Assembly (NCBI RefSeq): GCF_027944115.1
Contig: NZ_JAPJZI010000002.1
Coordinates: 124,001-188,000 of the forward strand
Source: Hoeflea prorocentri
GTDB lineage: Bacteria > Pseudomonadota > Alphaproteobacteria > Rhizobiales > Rhizobiaceae
DNA length: 64,000 nt
Direction: 5' to 3'
Each line of letters starts with the position of its first letter. The stretch's first letter is position 1. The translations under genes were made by a program, and so were the position numbers. The notes under the pieces are model-generated. The model was not told where the DNA came from, searched no databases, and saw only the letters and a program-made list of their open reading frames with translations. Below, piece by piece: positions 26,325 to 34,828 of this stretch.

Positions 26325-28727
26325 CTAAGAGGATTGCTGCCGGTTGTTTTCCGCGCCGCGGAGCCAGATATCAATCTTCTGCGACAGCTTTTCCGGTGAG
26401 ATCGGTTTGGGCATATAGTCGTCCATACCGGCATTCAGGCAACGGGCGCGGTCGTCCTTGAGTGCGTGCGCTGTTACTCCGACAATTGGAGTGTGCTGGC
26501 CGAGTTTTGCCTCATGATCGCGGATGTGAGCTGTCGCCTGATAGCCGTTCATCCTGGGCATGGAGACGTCCATGAGGATGAGGCGTGGCTTGAGCTTGCG
26601 CCAGAGTTGCACGGCCTCTTCGCCGTCGCCTGCAATACGATAGGAATATCCGCTATCGCCCAGCATGTGGTTAAACACCATCTGATTGACGTCGTTGTCC
26701 TCTGCGACCAGGATATCGACAGAACCTGATGCGGCCTTGTCCTTTCCCGGAAGCGGGTGCACGGCAGGGGCCGAGCTATCTCGGACCGCCTTGCCGGCTT
26801 CTTGCATCGCCGGGCTTTCATTCGCTGCCTTTTCCCCGCGCACCGGCAATTGCGCCAATACGGAGGTAATCGTCTCCAGCAGCAGGGACGCCCGCACCGG
26901 CTTCGTCAAATGGGCATTGACATTATTGCGGTCGCAAAGCTCGGCCGTTCCCTCCTGGTCGACAGCGGTCGTCAGGAGCACCGGTATGCCGGCGGTGGCG
27001 TTCTGCGACGACAGTTCGGTCCGCAGGGCTGGTACGGACAGTTCCGGTGTCGATGTGTCAATCATGATGAGATTGGTGGGCAGCCCGATTTCAGTTGCCC
27101 GGCGAGCCAGCGCAACAGCGAGATCAATGGACTCCACCGCAGCGCAATCGAACGACCAGCTTTGAAGCTGTTCGCGGGCGACCCGTCGTCCGATCTCGTT
27201 TTCGTCGATGACGATAATGCGGGCTCCGGCGAAACTCTCCCCAAGAGCCGGTGCGGCCTGTTTGAGTTCTTCGCTGATCGGCAGCCGCAGCTTGATCTGG
27301 AAAACCGATCCTTTTCCGACCGTGCTTTCGACGGCGATCTGACCGCCCATCAGTTCGACCAGGCCGGCGGCAATGGCAAGTCCCAGCCCGGTGCCCTCGT
27401 ATTTGCGGGTTGATGAGGTGTCGACCTGGCTGAATTTGTCGAAGATTATGCTCAGCTTGTCTGCCGGAATGCCCGGGCCGGTATCCTCTATGGTCATTCG
27501 GATATTCGCTTCCGTGCCCCAGACAGCGCCGTCGACATTGATCATAACCCGGCCGTGCTCGGTGAATTTCACCGCGTTGCCGACAATGTTGGTCAAAACC
27601 TGACGAAGACGGCCCACATCGCCAACAAACGCATCCGGCAGGTTCGGATCGTAACGCAGGATCATTTCCAGATCCTTCTTGGCAACACTGCCGGCCAGAA
27701 GAGTGGCAATGTCCTCGACGGTTTCGCGCAGATTGAAGGGCACTGCAGCGAGTTGCATCTGGCGGGCGTCGATTTTTGAGAAATCGAGAATATCGTTGAT
27801 GATCGTCAGAAGTGCGTGCCCCGATTTTACGATGATATCGATAAATGTGTGCTGCTTGGTGTCGAGTTCCGTGCGCGAGAGCAGCTCCGCCATACCGAGC
27901 ACACCGTTCATCGGCGTCCTGATCTCATGGCTCATATTTGCAAGGAATTGCGATTTGGCCCTTTCTGCCGCCCTGGCTCTTTTGCTATCGCGCCGGGCCT
28001 GGGCAACAGCTTCGTCGAGGTTGCGGATCGAGCGCCAAAGCAGAACGTCGATGGGTATGAACACGAACAAACCAAGTGCGAGCAGGACCCCCAATATGGT
28101 CAGCAGAAACATCTCCATCCGCTTGCCTTGGACAATGGTTGCGCCCTTAAGAGACAAGAGGATGCTCTGGGTGATTTTTGCATCGGTACGGCTTAGAAAG
28201 CTGGCATATACGGAATACAGAACCTTGGCTTCCCAGCGCAGATCGTCAACAGTTTTTGCCTGCTCCACCGATTGCGTGTCGACCATACGGTCATAATGCT
28301 CGAACGGGTCATCAGCCCGCATGTAACGGTCCGCTGCATAAACACTTTGTCTCAGCGATTGAGGCGTTTGTGGTGAAAACCACAACTGGCGAAATTGCGA
28401 TAACTCGTCGCCGACTGCCTGCTGGCGAAAGATCAAGCCCTTCCTGACCGATTCAACGCTGGAATCGTCAGGCAGAGTTTCCATTCGCGCGGCACGGTCC
28501 GCCAAAGAAATGAGAGCTATGTCAAGCTTGTGCAGTGACTGGACCATCTGTCCCAGATGGCTGATCGTTTCATTCTGTTCGCGTTGCTGGCCATAGAAAA
28601 CAACGCTTATTGTGGCGATGAGCAAAAGGGTCGCCGCATAGCTGGTGCGCAAAAAGATCGATATCTTTTTACGGCTGCGGCGGTTTTCGCTCCACTCTTG
28701 CATGCCCACACCAGTCAACAAGCTCAA
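26325..28727 (-). CDS. Hybrid sensor histidine kinase with two receiver domains
   Basis: This 800-residue membrane kinase has two transmembrane helices (about 23-45 and 205-228) around a 160-residue periplasmic sensor that I cannot assign. A short coiled-coil follows, then HisKA with His267 (FLANMSHEIRTPMNGVLG), HATPase_c (NAVKFTE, DTGPGI, GTGLGL), and two receivers. REC1 (about 502-628) keeps Asp557 and Lys609, with an acid pair near Asp508. REC2 (about 670-790) has Asp720 (LILMDVSMPRMNGY) and a PKP near the end. It is a phosphorelay protein whose partner is not in the window. A perfect TTAA-N7-TTAA CtrA-type site lies about 130 bases upstream. An alternative start is the ATG at 28703. Confidence 0.93.
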   Translation of the reverse strand: MSLLTGVGMQEWSENRRSRKKISIFLRTSYAATLLLIATISVVFYGQQREQNETISHLGQMVQSLHKLDIALISLADRAARMETLPDDSSVESVRKGLIFRQQAVGDELSQFRQLWFSPQTPQSLRQSVYAADRYMRADDPFEHYDRMVDTQSVEQAKTVDDLRWEAKVLYSVYASFLSRTDAKITQSILLSLKGATIVQGKRMEMFLLTILGVLLALGLFVFIPIDVLLWRSIRNLDEAVAQARRDSKRARAAERAKSQFLANMSHEIRTPMNGVLGMAELLSRTELDTKQHTFIDIIVKSGHALLTIINDILDFSKIDARQMQLAAVPFNLRETVEDIATLLAGSVAKKDLEMILRYDPNLPDAFVGDVGRLRQVLTNIVGNAVKFTEHGRVMINVDGAVWGTEANIRMTIEDTGPGIPADKLSIIFDKFSQVDTSSTRKYEGTGLGLAIAAGLVELMGGQIAVESTVGKGSVFQIKLRLPISEELKQAAPALGESFAGARIIVIDENEIGRRVAREQLQSWSFDCAAVESIDLAVALARRATEIGLPTNLIMIDTSTPELSVPALRTELSSQNATAGIPVLLTTAVDQEGTAELCDRNNVNAHLTKPVRASLLLETITSVLAQLPVRGEKAANESPAMQEAGKAVRDSSAPAVHPLPGKDKAASGSVDILVAEDNDVNQMVFNHMLGDSGYSYRIAGDGEEAVQLWRKLKPRLILMDVSMPRMNGYQATAHIRDHEAKLGQHTPIVGVTAHALKDDRARCLNAGMDDYMPKPISPEKLSQKIDIWLRGAENNRQQSS

Positions 28728-28857
28728 TAATCAACATTTTTCGGGTAATCGCACATCCGGGATACCCATGGCGACAGAACCCGACAACATCCCGTTACGC
28801 GCGCAAACGGCTTGCGCAATATATCGTCATGATTGCAGGCATCTTTTCAGGCAAGAG

Positions 28858-28872
28858 TTAACGGGTACTTAA
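28858..28872. promoter_or_regulatory. CtrA-type full site TTAA-N7-TTAA
   Basis: The sequence TTAACGGGTACTTAA fits the alphaproteobacterial CtrA consensus of two TTAA halves separated by seven bases, the first half being TTAAC within a GTTAAC palindrome. It lies between ispA and the hybrid kinase gene (both on the minus strand), about 130 bases upstream of the kinase start codon, so a promoter there could be cell-cycle controlled. Confidence 0.5.
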
Positions 28873-28910
28873 GGCGATGCCTTGATTGCGCGCTGCCTGC
28901 CCTGCCGTGT

Positions 28911-29825
28911 TCAGCGGTCCCGTTCGGCGATAAAACGCGCCGCGAGCTTGAGATATTGTGCCGACTGGCCAAACGGCTCCAGTAATTGTGTGGCCTCCTG
29001 CACAAGGCCCGACAATTGCTTTTGCGCCCATTGCTCTCCGTGAAGACCGACGAGTGTGGCCTTTCCATGCGCCGCATCCTTGCCGGTCGCCTTGCCAACC
29101 GCATCAGCATTGCCGGTTACATCCAGCAGATCGTCGGCGAGCTGGAAGGCCAATCCGATGGCTTCGCCAAAGCGCCTTAGTCTTTCCCTGTCGCTTGCTG
29201 CCGCGCCCGCAAGTATCGCGCCGGCCTCGCAGGAATAACGTATAAGAGCCCCTGTTTTCATGGCCTGAAGCCTGATGATGCCGGCTTCATCGGGCGGTGT
29301 CGTTTCAGCGGCAAGATCCAGCGCCTGACCGCCTGCCATTCCACCGATGCCCGAGGCCTTCGTCAACTCGTAAATGAGCTCGATGCGGCGTTCGCCGTCG
29401 GCCTGTGTTTGCGGCGAGGCAATAATCTCGAACGCCAGTGTCAGCAAGGTATCGCCGGCCAGGATGGCCGTTGCTTCATCGAACGCCACATGCACCGTTG
29501 GCTGACCGCGGCGCATGTCGTCATCATCCATGGCCGGCAGGTCGTCATGGATAAGCGAATAGCAGTGCAGGCACTCAATGGCAGCGCCGACCCGGGCCGC
29601 CGCGGACCGGTCGGCTCCGAGAAGCGCCGCCGTTTCCATCACCAGGAACGGCCGCATCCGTTTCCCACCATTCAGCACGCCGTAGCGCATGGCTGCCAGC
29701 AGATTGGCCGGGCGGGCAATCTCCTCCTCGCCTACATCTGCTGTGAGGATCGTATCGAGCACGGATTCGATTTCGGCGGCGCGTTCCGCCAGCCGATCGA
29801 CAAGGGACATGGATTCACTGGTCAT
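28911..29825 (-). CDS. ispA: Polyprenyl synthetase, farnesyl diphosphate synthase type
   Basis: IspA condenses dimethylallyl or geranyl diphosphate with isopentenyl diphosphate to make farnesyl diphosphate. The 304-residue length is right. The first aspartate-rich motif is HDDLPAMDDDDMRRG, and the second is LADDLLDV. The GGKRMRPFL substrate-binding motif and Gln/Lys-containing strand (FQLADDLL) are present. It is divergent from mtgA (143-base gap) and sits upstream of the histidine kinase on the same strand. The usual xseB neighbour is absent. The MEP-pathway gene ispG is close by on the other strand. Confidence 0.95.
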   Translation of the reverse strand: MTSESMSLVDRLAERAAEIESVLDTILTADVGEEEIARPANLLAAMRYGVLNGGKRMRPFLVMETAALLGADRSAAARVGAAIECLHCYSLIHDDLPAMDDDDMRRGQPTVHVAFDEATAILAGDTLLTLAFEIIASPQTQADGERRIELIYELTKASGIGGMAGGQALDLAAETTPPDEAGIIRLQAMKTGALIRYSCEAGAILAGAAASDRERLRRFGEAIGLAFQLADDLLDVTGNADAVGKATGKDAAHGKATLVGLHGEQWAQKQLSGLVQEATQLLEPFGQSAQYLKLAARFIAERDR

Positions 29826-29968
29826 GAGGCCGTCTTCGCATGAAGCACCATTTGCAGCAATGCTTTCTTTGCCAATGCAAGTTCAAAACTCGATTGGACA
29901 TGAAGCGGTTCAAATCCTCCTTGGCTTGCACTAAGGAAGTGAAACAAAGACGCTGACACGGGGTAGCC

Positions 29969-30682
29969 TTGGCCAAGAAGAGAAAAAAGAGCAAGCAGCG
30001 CTCGAGCGGCTATTCCCTCAGGCGTATCGTCATGCGCGCGATCCTGGTGATCGTTCTGCTGCCTCTGGTCCTGACCGTTGCCTACAAGCCGTCCTTTGTG
30101 CACCCGGTTTCGACCCTGATGATCCGCGATCTGGTCTTTGCGCACGGTTATGCGCGGAGCTGGGTGCCGTTTGACGAGATCGCTCCGGCCCTGGTGCAGT
30201 CGGTTCTGATGTCGGAGGACGGCCGGTTCTGCGCGCATCATGGTGTCGACTGGGATGCGGTGAACACGGTCATTGACGGCGCTCTGGATGGAGAGCGTCC
30301 GCGCGGCGCGAGCACAATCGCCATGCAAACCGTCAAGAACCTCTTTTTGTGGTCCAGCCGGTCCTATCTGCGCAAGGGGCTTGAAGTTCCGCTGGCGCTC
30401 TTTGCCGATGCTGTCTGGTCGAAGCGGCGATTGATGGAAATTTATCTCAACATCGCCGAGTGGGGTCCCGGCATCTACGGTATTGAGGCAGCTTCCTATT
30501 ATTATTACGGCATTTCCGCCTCGCGCCTGTCGCGCAGGCAGGCGGCCTATCTGGCGGTGGCGCTGCCAAACCCCAATGTGAGAAGCCCGGTCAAGCCTTC
30601 CCGGGGATTGACCAGGCTGGCGAGACTGGCAGAGCGTCGCGCCCACCAATCCGGCGCATACATCAAATGCCTTTATGAATAG
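29969..30682 (+). CDS. mtgA: Monofunctional biosynthetic peptidoglycan transglycosylase MtgA
   Basis: MtgA polymerises lipid II into glycan strands but cannot cross-link. The 237-residue protein has a basic N-terminus ([12 protein letters not shown]), one membrane helix (about 21-43) and only a GT51 domain. The catalytic Glu is in [18 protein letters not shown], and [37 protein letters not shown] and [11 protein letters not shown] follow. The start is TTG at 29969. The ribosome site in front is weak (GGGTAG), and a later ATG at residue 22 would remove the membrane-anchoring basic region. Confidence 0.94.
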   Translation: MAKKRKKSKQRSSGYSLRRIVMRAILVIVLLPLVLTVAYKPSFVHPVSTLMIRDLVFAHGYARSWVPFDEIAPALVQSVLMSEDGRFCAHHGVDWDAVNTVIDGALDGERPRGASTIAMQTVKNLFLWSSRSYLRKGLEVPLALFADAVWSKRRLMEIYLNIAEWGPGIYGIEAASYYYYGISASRLSRRQAAYLAVALPNPNVRSPVKPSRGLTRLARLAERRAHQSGAYIKCLYE

Positions 30683-30761
30683 GTCAGGGCAATTTGATAG
30701 TGCCCGTCACACTGTCGCGCTAGAAGGGCAATAGAGCGGCTCGTGCATGGAGACCTGACAG

Positions 30762-31409
30762 ATGAGCGAAATCGTCCTTTACATCGGCAACAAGAACTAT
30801 TCGTCCTGGTCCTTGCGGCCATGGATTGCGATGCGGATACTGGACATCGAGTTTCGCGAGGAGCTTGTTCCATTCGACATGGCAGCCGGAAATCCCGCTT
30901 TTGCCGATTTTTCGCCAACCAACAAGGTACCGGTTCTCGAGCACGGAACGGTGCGTGTTTGGGAGTCGCTGGCAATCATGGAATATCTGAATGACCTGTT
31001 TTACACCAAGCGGATCTGGCCGCATGAGCATGACAGGCGCGCCCATGCAAGGGCGATCAGCTGCGAGATGCTCAGCGGGTTTTCAGCCCTGCGGTCCGCG
31101 TGCCCCATGAACATGCGGCGTGAGCCGGCGGAGCTTGCCGTGTCCCAGGCCGCACGTGATGACGTCAAGCGCATCGTCGCGATCTGGAAAGAGTGTCTTG
31201 AACAGAGCGGAGGTCCGTTTCTTTTCGGTCATTTTTCGGCGGCCGATGCGATGTTCGCGCCGGTGGTCAACCGGTTTGATATCTATCGTCTGACAGCGGA
31301 TCCGACTGCCCTTTCCTATATGGAGCACATGAAGTCGCTTCCGGCATGGCAGGAATGGGAGAGCGCGGGAAGAGCCGAAAGCTGGGTCATTGAAGAGGAC
31401 GAGGTTTGA
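30762..31409 (+). CDS. Glutathione S-transferase family protein
   Basis: The 215-residue protein has the GST thioredoxin-like N-domain with an LYIGNKNYSSWSLRPWIAM opening, in which Ser-13/14 or a neighbouring Ser/Tyr could activate glutathione. The cis-proline glutathione-binding loop follows (NKVPVLEHGTVRVWESLAIMEYL), then the helical C-domain with the N-capping box (FLFGHFSAADAMFAPV). This family in proteobacteria resembles the YfcF/maleylacetoacetate-isomerase-like branch. The substrate is unknown. It stands alone between mtgA and rpmF, all on the plus strand. Confidence 0.87.
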   Translation: MSEIVLYIGNKNYSSWSLRPWIAMRILDIEFREELVPFDMAAGNPAFADFSPTNKVPVLEHGTVRVWESLAIMEYLNDLFYTKRIWPHEHDRRAHARAISCEMLSGFSALRSACPMNMRREPAELAVSQAARDDVKRIVAIWKECLEQSGGPFLFGHFSAADAMFAPVVNRFDIYRLTADPTALSYMEHMKSLPAWQEWESAGRAESWVIEEDEV

Positions 31410-31582
31410 AAAGCCGAACGGTGCCTTGCCGCCATTGACCCCAAATGCCAAAAAAAAGCCCGCAGGTGCTGGCCAAACGGCCATTTGCAATGTATAAGCC
31501 CGCGCAATTTCCGAAATTGACACGTGTCGTTTCGGCCCGGACCAGGCCGATGAACACGTATTGTCCGCGAGTGGAGTAGAAA

Positions 31583-31768
31583 ATGGCCGTACCTAAAAGT
31601 AAAGTGACCCGCTCGAAGCGCGGCATGCGCCGCGCCACCGATGCGCTCAAGACACCGACTTATGTGGAAGACAAGGATTCGGGCGAACTGCGCCGTCCTC
31701 ACCATATCGATCTGAAGACCGGTATGTACCGGGGCCGTCAGGTTCTGACCAACAAAGACAACGCCTAA
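31583..31768 (+). CDS. rpmF: 50S ribosomal protein L32
   Basis: The 61-residue protein begins [20 protein letters not shown], the conserved L32 N-terminus. It is basic throughout, as expected of a large-subunit protein, and lacks the zinc-binding cysteines found in some bacterial L32 proteins, so it is the zinc-independent form common in alphaproteobacteria. A GGAG sits eight bases before the ATG. An intrinsic terminator follows 27 bases after the stop. Confidence 0.97.
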   Translation: MAVPKSKVTRSKRGMRRATDALKTPTYVEDKDSGELRRPHHIDLKTGMYRGRQVLTNKDNA

Positions 31769-31794
31769 GTTTCAGGGCAAGCCCTGATCGAGAC

Positions 31795-31823
31795 AAAAGG
31801 CCGGCAAATGCCGGCCTTTTTTT
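31795..31823 (+). terminator. Intrinsic terminator after rpmF
   Basis: AAAAGGCCGGC pairs perfectly with GCCGGCCTTTT around an AAAT loop, and seven T bases end the element. This is a textbook rho-independent terminator for rpmF. Confidence 0.93.
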
Positions 31824-31948
31824 GTCCGGCCGTTGCCATGATTTTGCCGGTAACCCTGTTTTACGTTTCTCCAGCCATGCCGGCACGCAGCTTTGTAAAC
31901 TGTGATAGAGCTTGGTCCTGTCTTTTCGAACCGGGGCGATCCGACACG

Positions 31949-32356
31949 ATGATTGCGGCTATTCCACTGATGATCTTTCCGTTGATCGCCTACAACGCGC
32001 TGGTCTTCGGGCCGTTCGAGGGTGCGGGGCTGGATATTCTGTCTATGGATATGGTCAGCATTTCCATGATCTCAGGCGCGCAGTGGTCAATGCAGCTCGG
32101 CGACCTGGTTATCGTCGGTGCGCTTGTTCTTCTGTTCCTGGAGATCCTCAAGGCGACACGCAGCGGAAGCTGGTCCGTCATTGACCATCTTTTGTCCGCC
32201 GTCGTTTTCGTGGCGTTCCTGATTGAGTTTCTGACCGTCGGCGAAGCGGCCACGGACATCTTCTTTATCCTGACGGTGATTGCGTTCGTCGACCTGATCG
32301 CCGGCTTTTCCGTATCGATCAAATCCGCCGGGCGGGACGTTTCCATCGGACTATAG
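31949..32356 (+). CDS. Small inner-membrane protein of unknown function
   Basis: This 135-residue protein has about four hydrophobic helices (residues 3-20, 45-65, 75-97 and 100-122) and no motif that I recognise. I chose the ATG at 31949 because the first helix begins there. The in-frame extension upstream overlaps the rpmF terminator region and has cysteine-rich, leader-unlike sequence. A middle segment rich in serine and threonine (KATRSGSWS) lies on one side of the membrane. It sits between rpmF and the convergent M20 hydrolase gene, so it is probably monocistronic. Confidence 0.7.
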   Translation: MIAAIPLMIFPLIAYNALVFGPFEGAGLDILSMDMVSISMISGAQWSMQLGDLVIVGALVLLFLEILKATRSGSWSVIDHLLSAVVFVAFLIEFLTVGEAATDIFFILTVIAFVDLIAGFSVSIKSAGRDVSIGL

Positions 32357-32379
32357 AACGTCCGCGCCAGACAGTTTTG

Positions 32380-33549
32380 TCAATTGCGGATCAAGGCCGA
32401 TTCGGCGAGTTTGACCCAGTAGGAAATTCCGTACGGAATAACCTCGTCGTTGAAATCGAATTCGGGATGGTGCAGCGCTGCTGTATCCCCATTGCCGATG
32501 AAGATGAAGGATCCGGGCCGCGCTTCCAGCATATAGGAGAAGTCCTCGCCGCCCATCGTCGGCGATGCATTCTGGTTGACCTTGCCCTCGCCCGCGATTT
32601 CCTCTGCGACCGTAACCGAGAAATCCGTCTGATCGGCATGGTTGAAAGTCACGGGATAGCCGCGCTTGTATTGAACCGTTGCCTCGGCGTTATGTGCGTC
32701 GGCTACGCTGCGGACAATCTGCTCGATGCGCCTTTCAGCCATGGCGCGCACTTCGGGGTCGAGTGTGCGGACTGTTCCCGCAATCTCGGCTTCTTCCGGT
32801 ATGACGTTATAGGCATTGCCGGCGTTGAATTTTGTTACCGATACGACAATCGATTCCAGCGGGTTCGCATTGCGCGAGGCAATGAGCTGAAGTCCGGAGA
32901 CGATCTGTGCCGTAATGGTGATGGGATCGACGGTCTGATAAGGCATGGCGGCGTGTCCGCCGCGGCCTTTGACCGTCACGGTGAACTCGTCGGTTGCGGC
33001 CATGATGGCGCCGCTGCGTGTGGCGAACTCGCCGACCGCGAGGCCGGGCATATTATGCATGCCGAACACCTCTTCGATGGCAAAACGTTCCATCATGCCG
33101 TCCTTGACCATCTCGTTGCCGCCGCCGCCGCCTTCTTCGGCAGGCTGAAAAATGACCGCGACCGACCCGTCAAAATTGCGGGTTTCCGTCAGATATTTGG
33201 CTGCGCCGAGGAGCATGGCAGTATGACCGTCATGGCCGCAGGCATGCATCTTGCCATCGACGGTTGATGCCCATGGCTTGTCCGTTGCCTCGGTGATTGG
33301 CAATGCATCCATGTCGGCGCGAAGGCCGACGACGCGGCCTTCGCCGCCATTGCGCCCCTTGATCAATGCGACGACGCCTGTTCGCCCGATGCCGGTGACG
33401 ACCTCATCGCAGCCGAATTCTTCCAGCTTTTCTTTCACAAAGGCTGCGGTTTCGTGAACGTCGAAAAGAAGTTCAGGACGTGTATGAAGGTGCCTGCGCC
33501 ATTCCGTCACTTCGGATTGGAGTTCGGCGGCGCGGTTAAGTATCGGCAT
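32380..33549 (-). CDS. M20-family amidohydrolase (hippurate/N-acyl amino acid hydrolase-like)
   Basis: The 389-residue metallopeptidase has the M20D landmarks. These are LHTRPELLFDVHETAAFV, HACGHDGHTAMLLGAA (metal-binding His/Asp), FQPAEEGGGGGNEMV (the catalytic Glu-Glu pair), and HNMPGLAVGEFATRSGAIMAATDEF with PTMGGEDFSYML at the end. Members remove acyl groups from amino acids such as hippurate, N-acetyl-L-diaminopimelate or indole-acetyl conjugates. No substrate is indicated here. It converges with the small membrane-protein gene (23-base gap) and is divergent from dacC across 111 bases of AT-rich sequence. Confidence 0.9.
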   Translation of the reverse strand: MPILNRAAELQSEVTEWRRHLHTRPELLFDVHETAAFVKEKLEEFGCDEVVTGIGRTGVVALIKGRNGGEGRVVGLRADMDALPITEATDKPWASTVDGKMHACGHDGHTAMLLGAAKYLTETRNFDGSVAVIFQPAEEGGGGGNEMVKDGMMERFAIEEVFGMHNMPGLAVGEFATRSGAIMAATDEFTVTVKGRGGHAAMPYQTVDPITITAQIVSGLQLIASRNANPLESIVVSVTKFNAGNAYNVIPEEAEIAGTVRTLDPEVRAMAERRIEQIVRSVADAHNAEATVQYKRGYPVTFNHADQTDFSVTVAEEIAGEGKVNQNASPTMGGEDFSYMLEARPGSFIFIGNGDTAALHHPEFDFNDEVIPYGISYWVKLAESALIRN

Positions 33550-33660
33550 GAAATATACCCTTGTTGCTGAATTTATACCTAACGGATGTATGGCATATAG
33601 AGCAGGTTTGCGTTACATACAATTCGTGCCCCGATCATCTGTTGGAGTCCGGTCCCGCCC

Positions 33661-34815
33661 ATGCATCGAGTATCGAGTGTGCCCGTCATATGTCTCATCG
33701 CACTGGTGATTGCCGCTGTCTTGACAGCAGGCGCGAAAGCCGCAGGACCGACGATCGTGGTCGACGTGAAAAGCGGCAAGGTGCTTGAACACAAAGATGC
33801 TTTCCAGCGCTGGTACCCGGCTTCACTGACCAAGCTGATGACCGCCTACGTGGTTTTCCGCCAGGTGCAGGCCGGTGCGGTGTCCATGGACGGCAAGGTG
33901 ACGATCAGCAACGCGGCGGCGAAGGCGCCGCCGAGCAAGATGTACTTCAAACCCGGCTCGCAGTTGACGCTCGACAACGCGATCAAGATTATCATGGTCA
34001 AGTCGGCTAATGATGTTTCAGTGGCGATCGGGGAGACAATAGCCGGTAGCCGTGATGCCTTCGTGGCGATGATGAATGCCGAAGCAAGGCGCATCGGCAT
34101 GACCGATACACGGTTTGTCAATGCAAGCGGTTTGCCGGGTAAAGGCCAGCGCACGACGGCCCGCGACATGGCTGTCCTTGGCGTGGCGCTTCTGCGCGAA
34201 TTCCCCCAATACAGCCACTATTTCGCCCTGGAAGCGATCAGCACCGGGAAAAAAACCTATACAAACTACAATATTCTGATCGGGCGTTTTGCCGGTGCGA
34301 ACGGCATGAAAACGGGCTTTATCTGTTCTTCCGGCTTCAATCAGGTCTCATCGGCGACCCGTAAAGGCCGGACCGTGGTCTCGGTTGTTCTCGGCGCCAA
34401 GGATCAGGAAGAACGGGCTGTGGAATCGGCACGCCTGTTGCAAAAGGGACTGACGACGCCCGGTCTTGCCAAGCCAACGCTCAAGGGGCTTCGTCCCTAT
34501 GGCCAGAACCGGCTGCAGATTGTTGATCTCAGGCCGGTTGTGTGTTCGCAAGAGGCGCGAAAGGCACGCTATGGGGGCCGTGACGTCGAGGGGCGAATGA
34601 CGCTCAGCTCGGCCTATATTTCGCCGCTCGGCCGCAAGGCTCGCGCCGTGCCTGTCGGGCTGACCGGCCGTGTGCCGGCAGCTTTGACAGCGGGGCGGAT
34701 TCCCGTGCCGAAAGCAAGACCGGTCCGCATTGGCGGAAGTGACAGTCCGGTGACCGCATCGCAGGCCAAACCCGCAAGCAATGTTCCGGTGCCGCAGACC
34801 CGCCCCAGTCTCTGA
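33661..34815 (+). CDS. D-alanyl-D-alanine carboxypeptidase (PBP5/6 family)
   Basis: DD-carboxypeptidases trim the terminal D-alanine from peptidoglycan stem peptides. The 384-residue protein has a Sec signal peptide (MHRVSSVPVICLIALVIAAV, cut near GAKAA). The transpeptidase-type motifs are SLTKLM (SxxK), SANDVSVAIGE (SxN) and NGMKTGFICSSGFN (KTG). The C-terminal extension (about 285-384) is proline/arginine-rich with repeated PxxxxRP-like pieces, and has no recognisable PBP5_C amphipathic anchor. The gene is followed after 13 bases by a COG0523 GTPase gene, which suggests a shared transcript. Confidence 0.92.
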   Translation: MHRVSSVPVICLIALVIAAVLTAGAKAAGPTIVVDVKSGKVLEHKDAFQRWYPASLTKLMTAYVVFRQVQAGAVSMDGKVTISNAAAKAPPSKMYFKPGSQLTLDNAIKIIMVKSANDVSVAIGETIAGSRDAFVAMMNAEARRIGMTDTRFVNASGLPGKGQRTTARDMAVLGVALLREFPQYSHYFALEAISTGKKTYTNYNILIGRFAGANGMKTGFICSSGFNQVSSATRKGRTVVSVVLGAKDQEERAVESARLLQKGLTTPGLAKPTLKGLRPYGQNRLQIVDLRPVVCSQEARKARYGGRDVEGRMTLSSAYISPLGRKARAVPVGLTGRVPAALTAGRIPVPKARPVRIGGSDSPVTASQAKPASNVPVPQTRPSL

Positions 34816-34828
34816 TCGGGCTGCGTGT

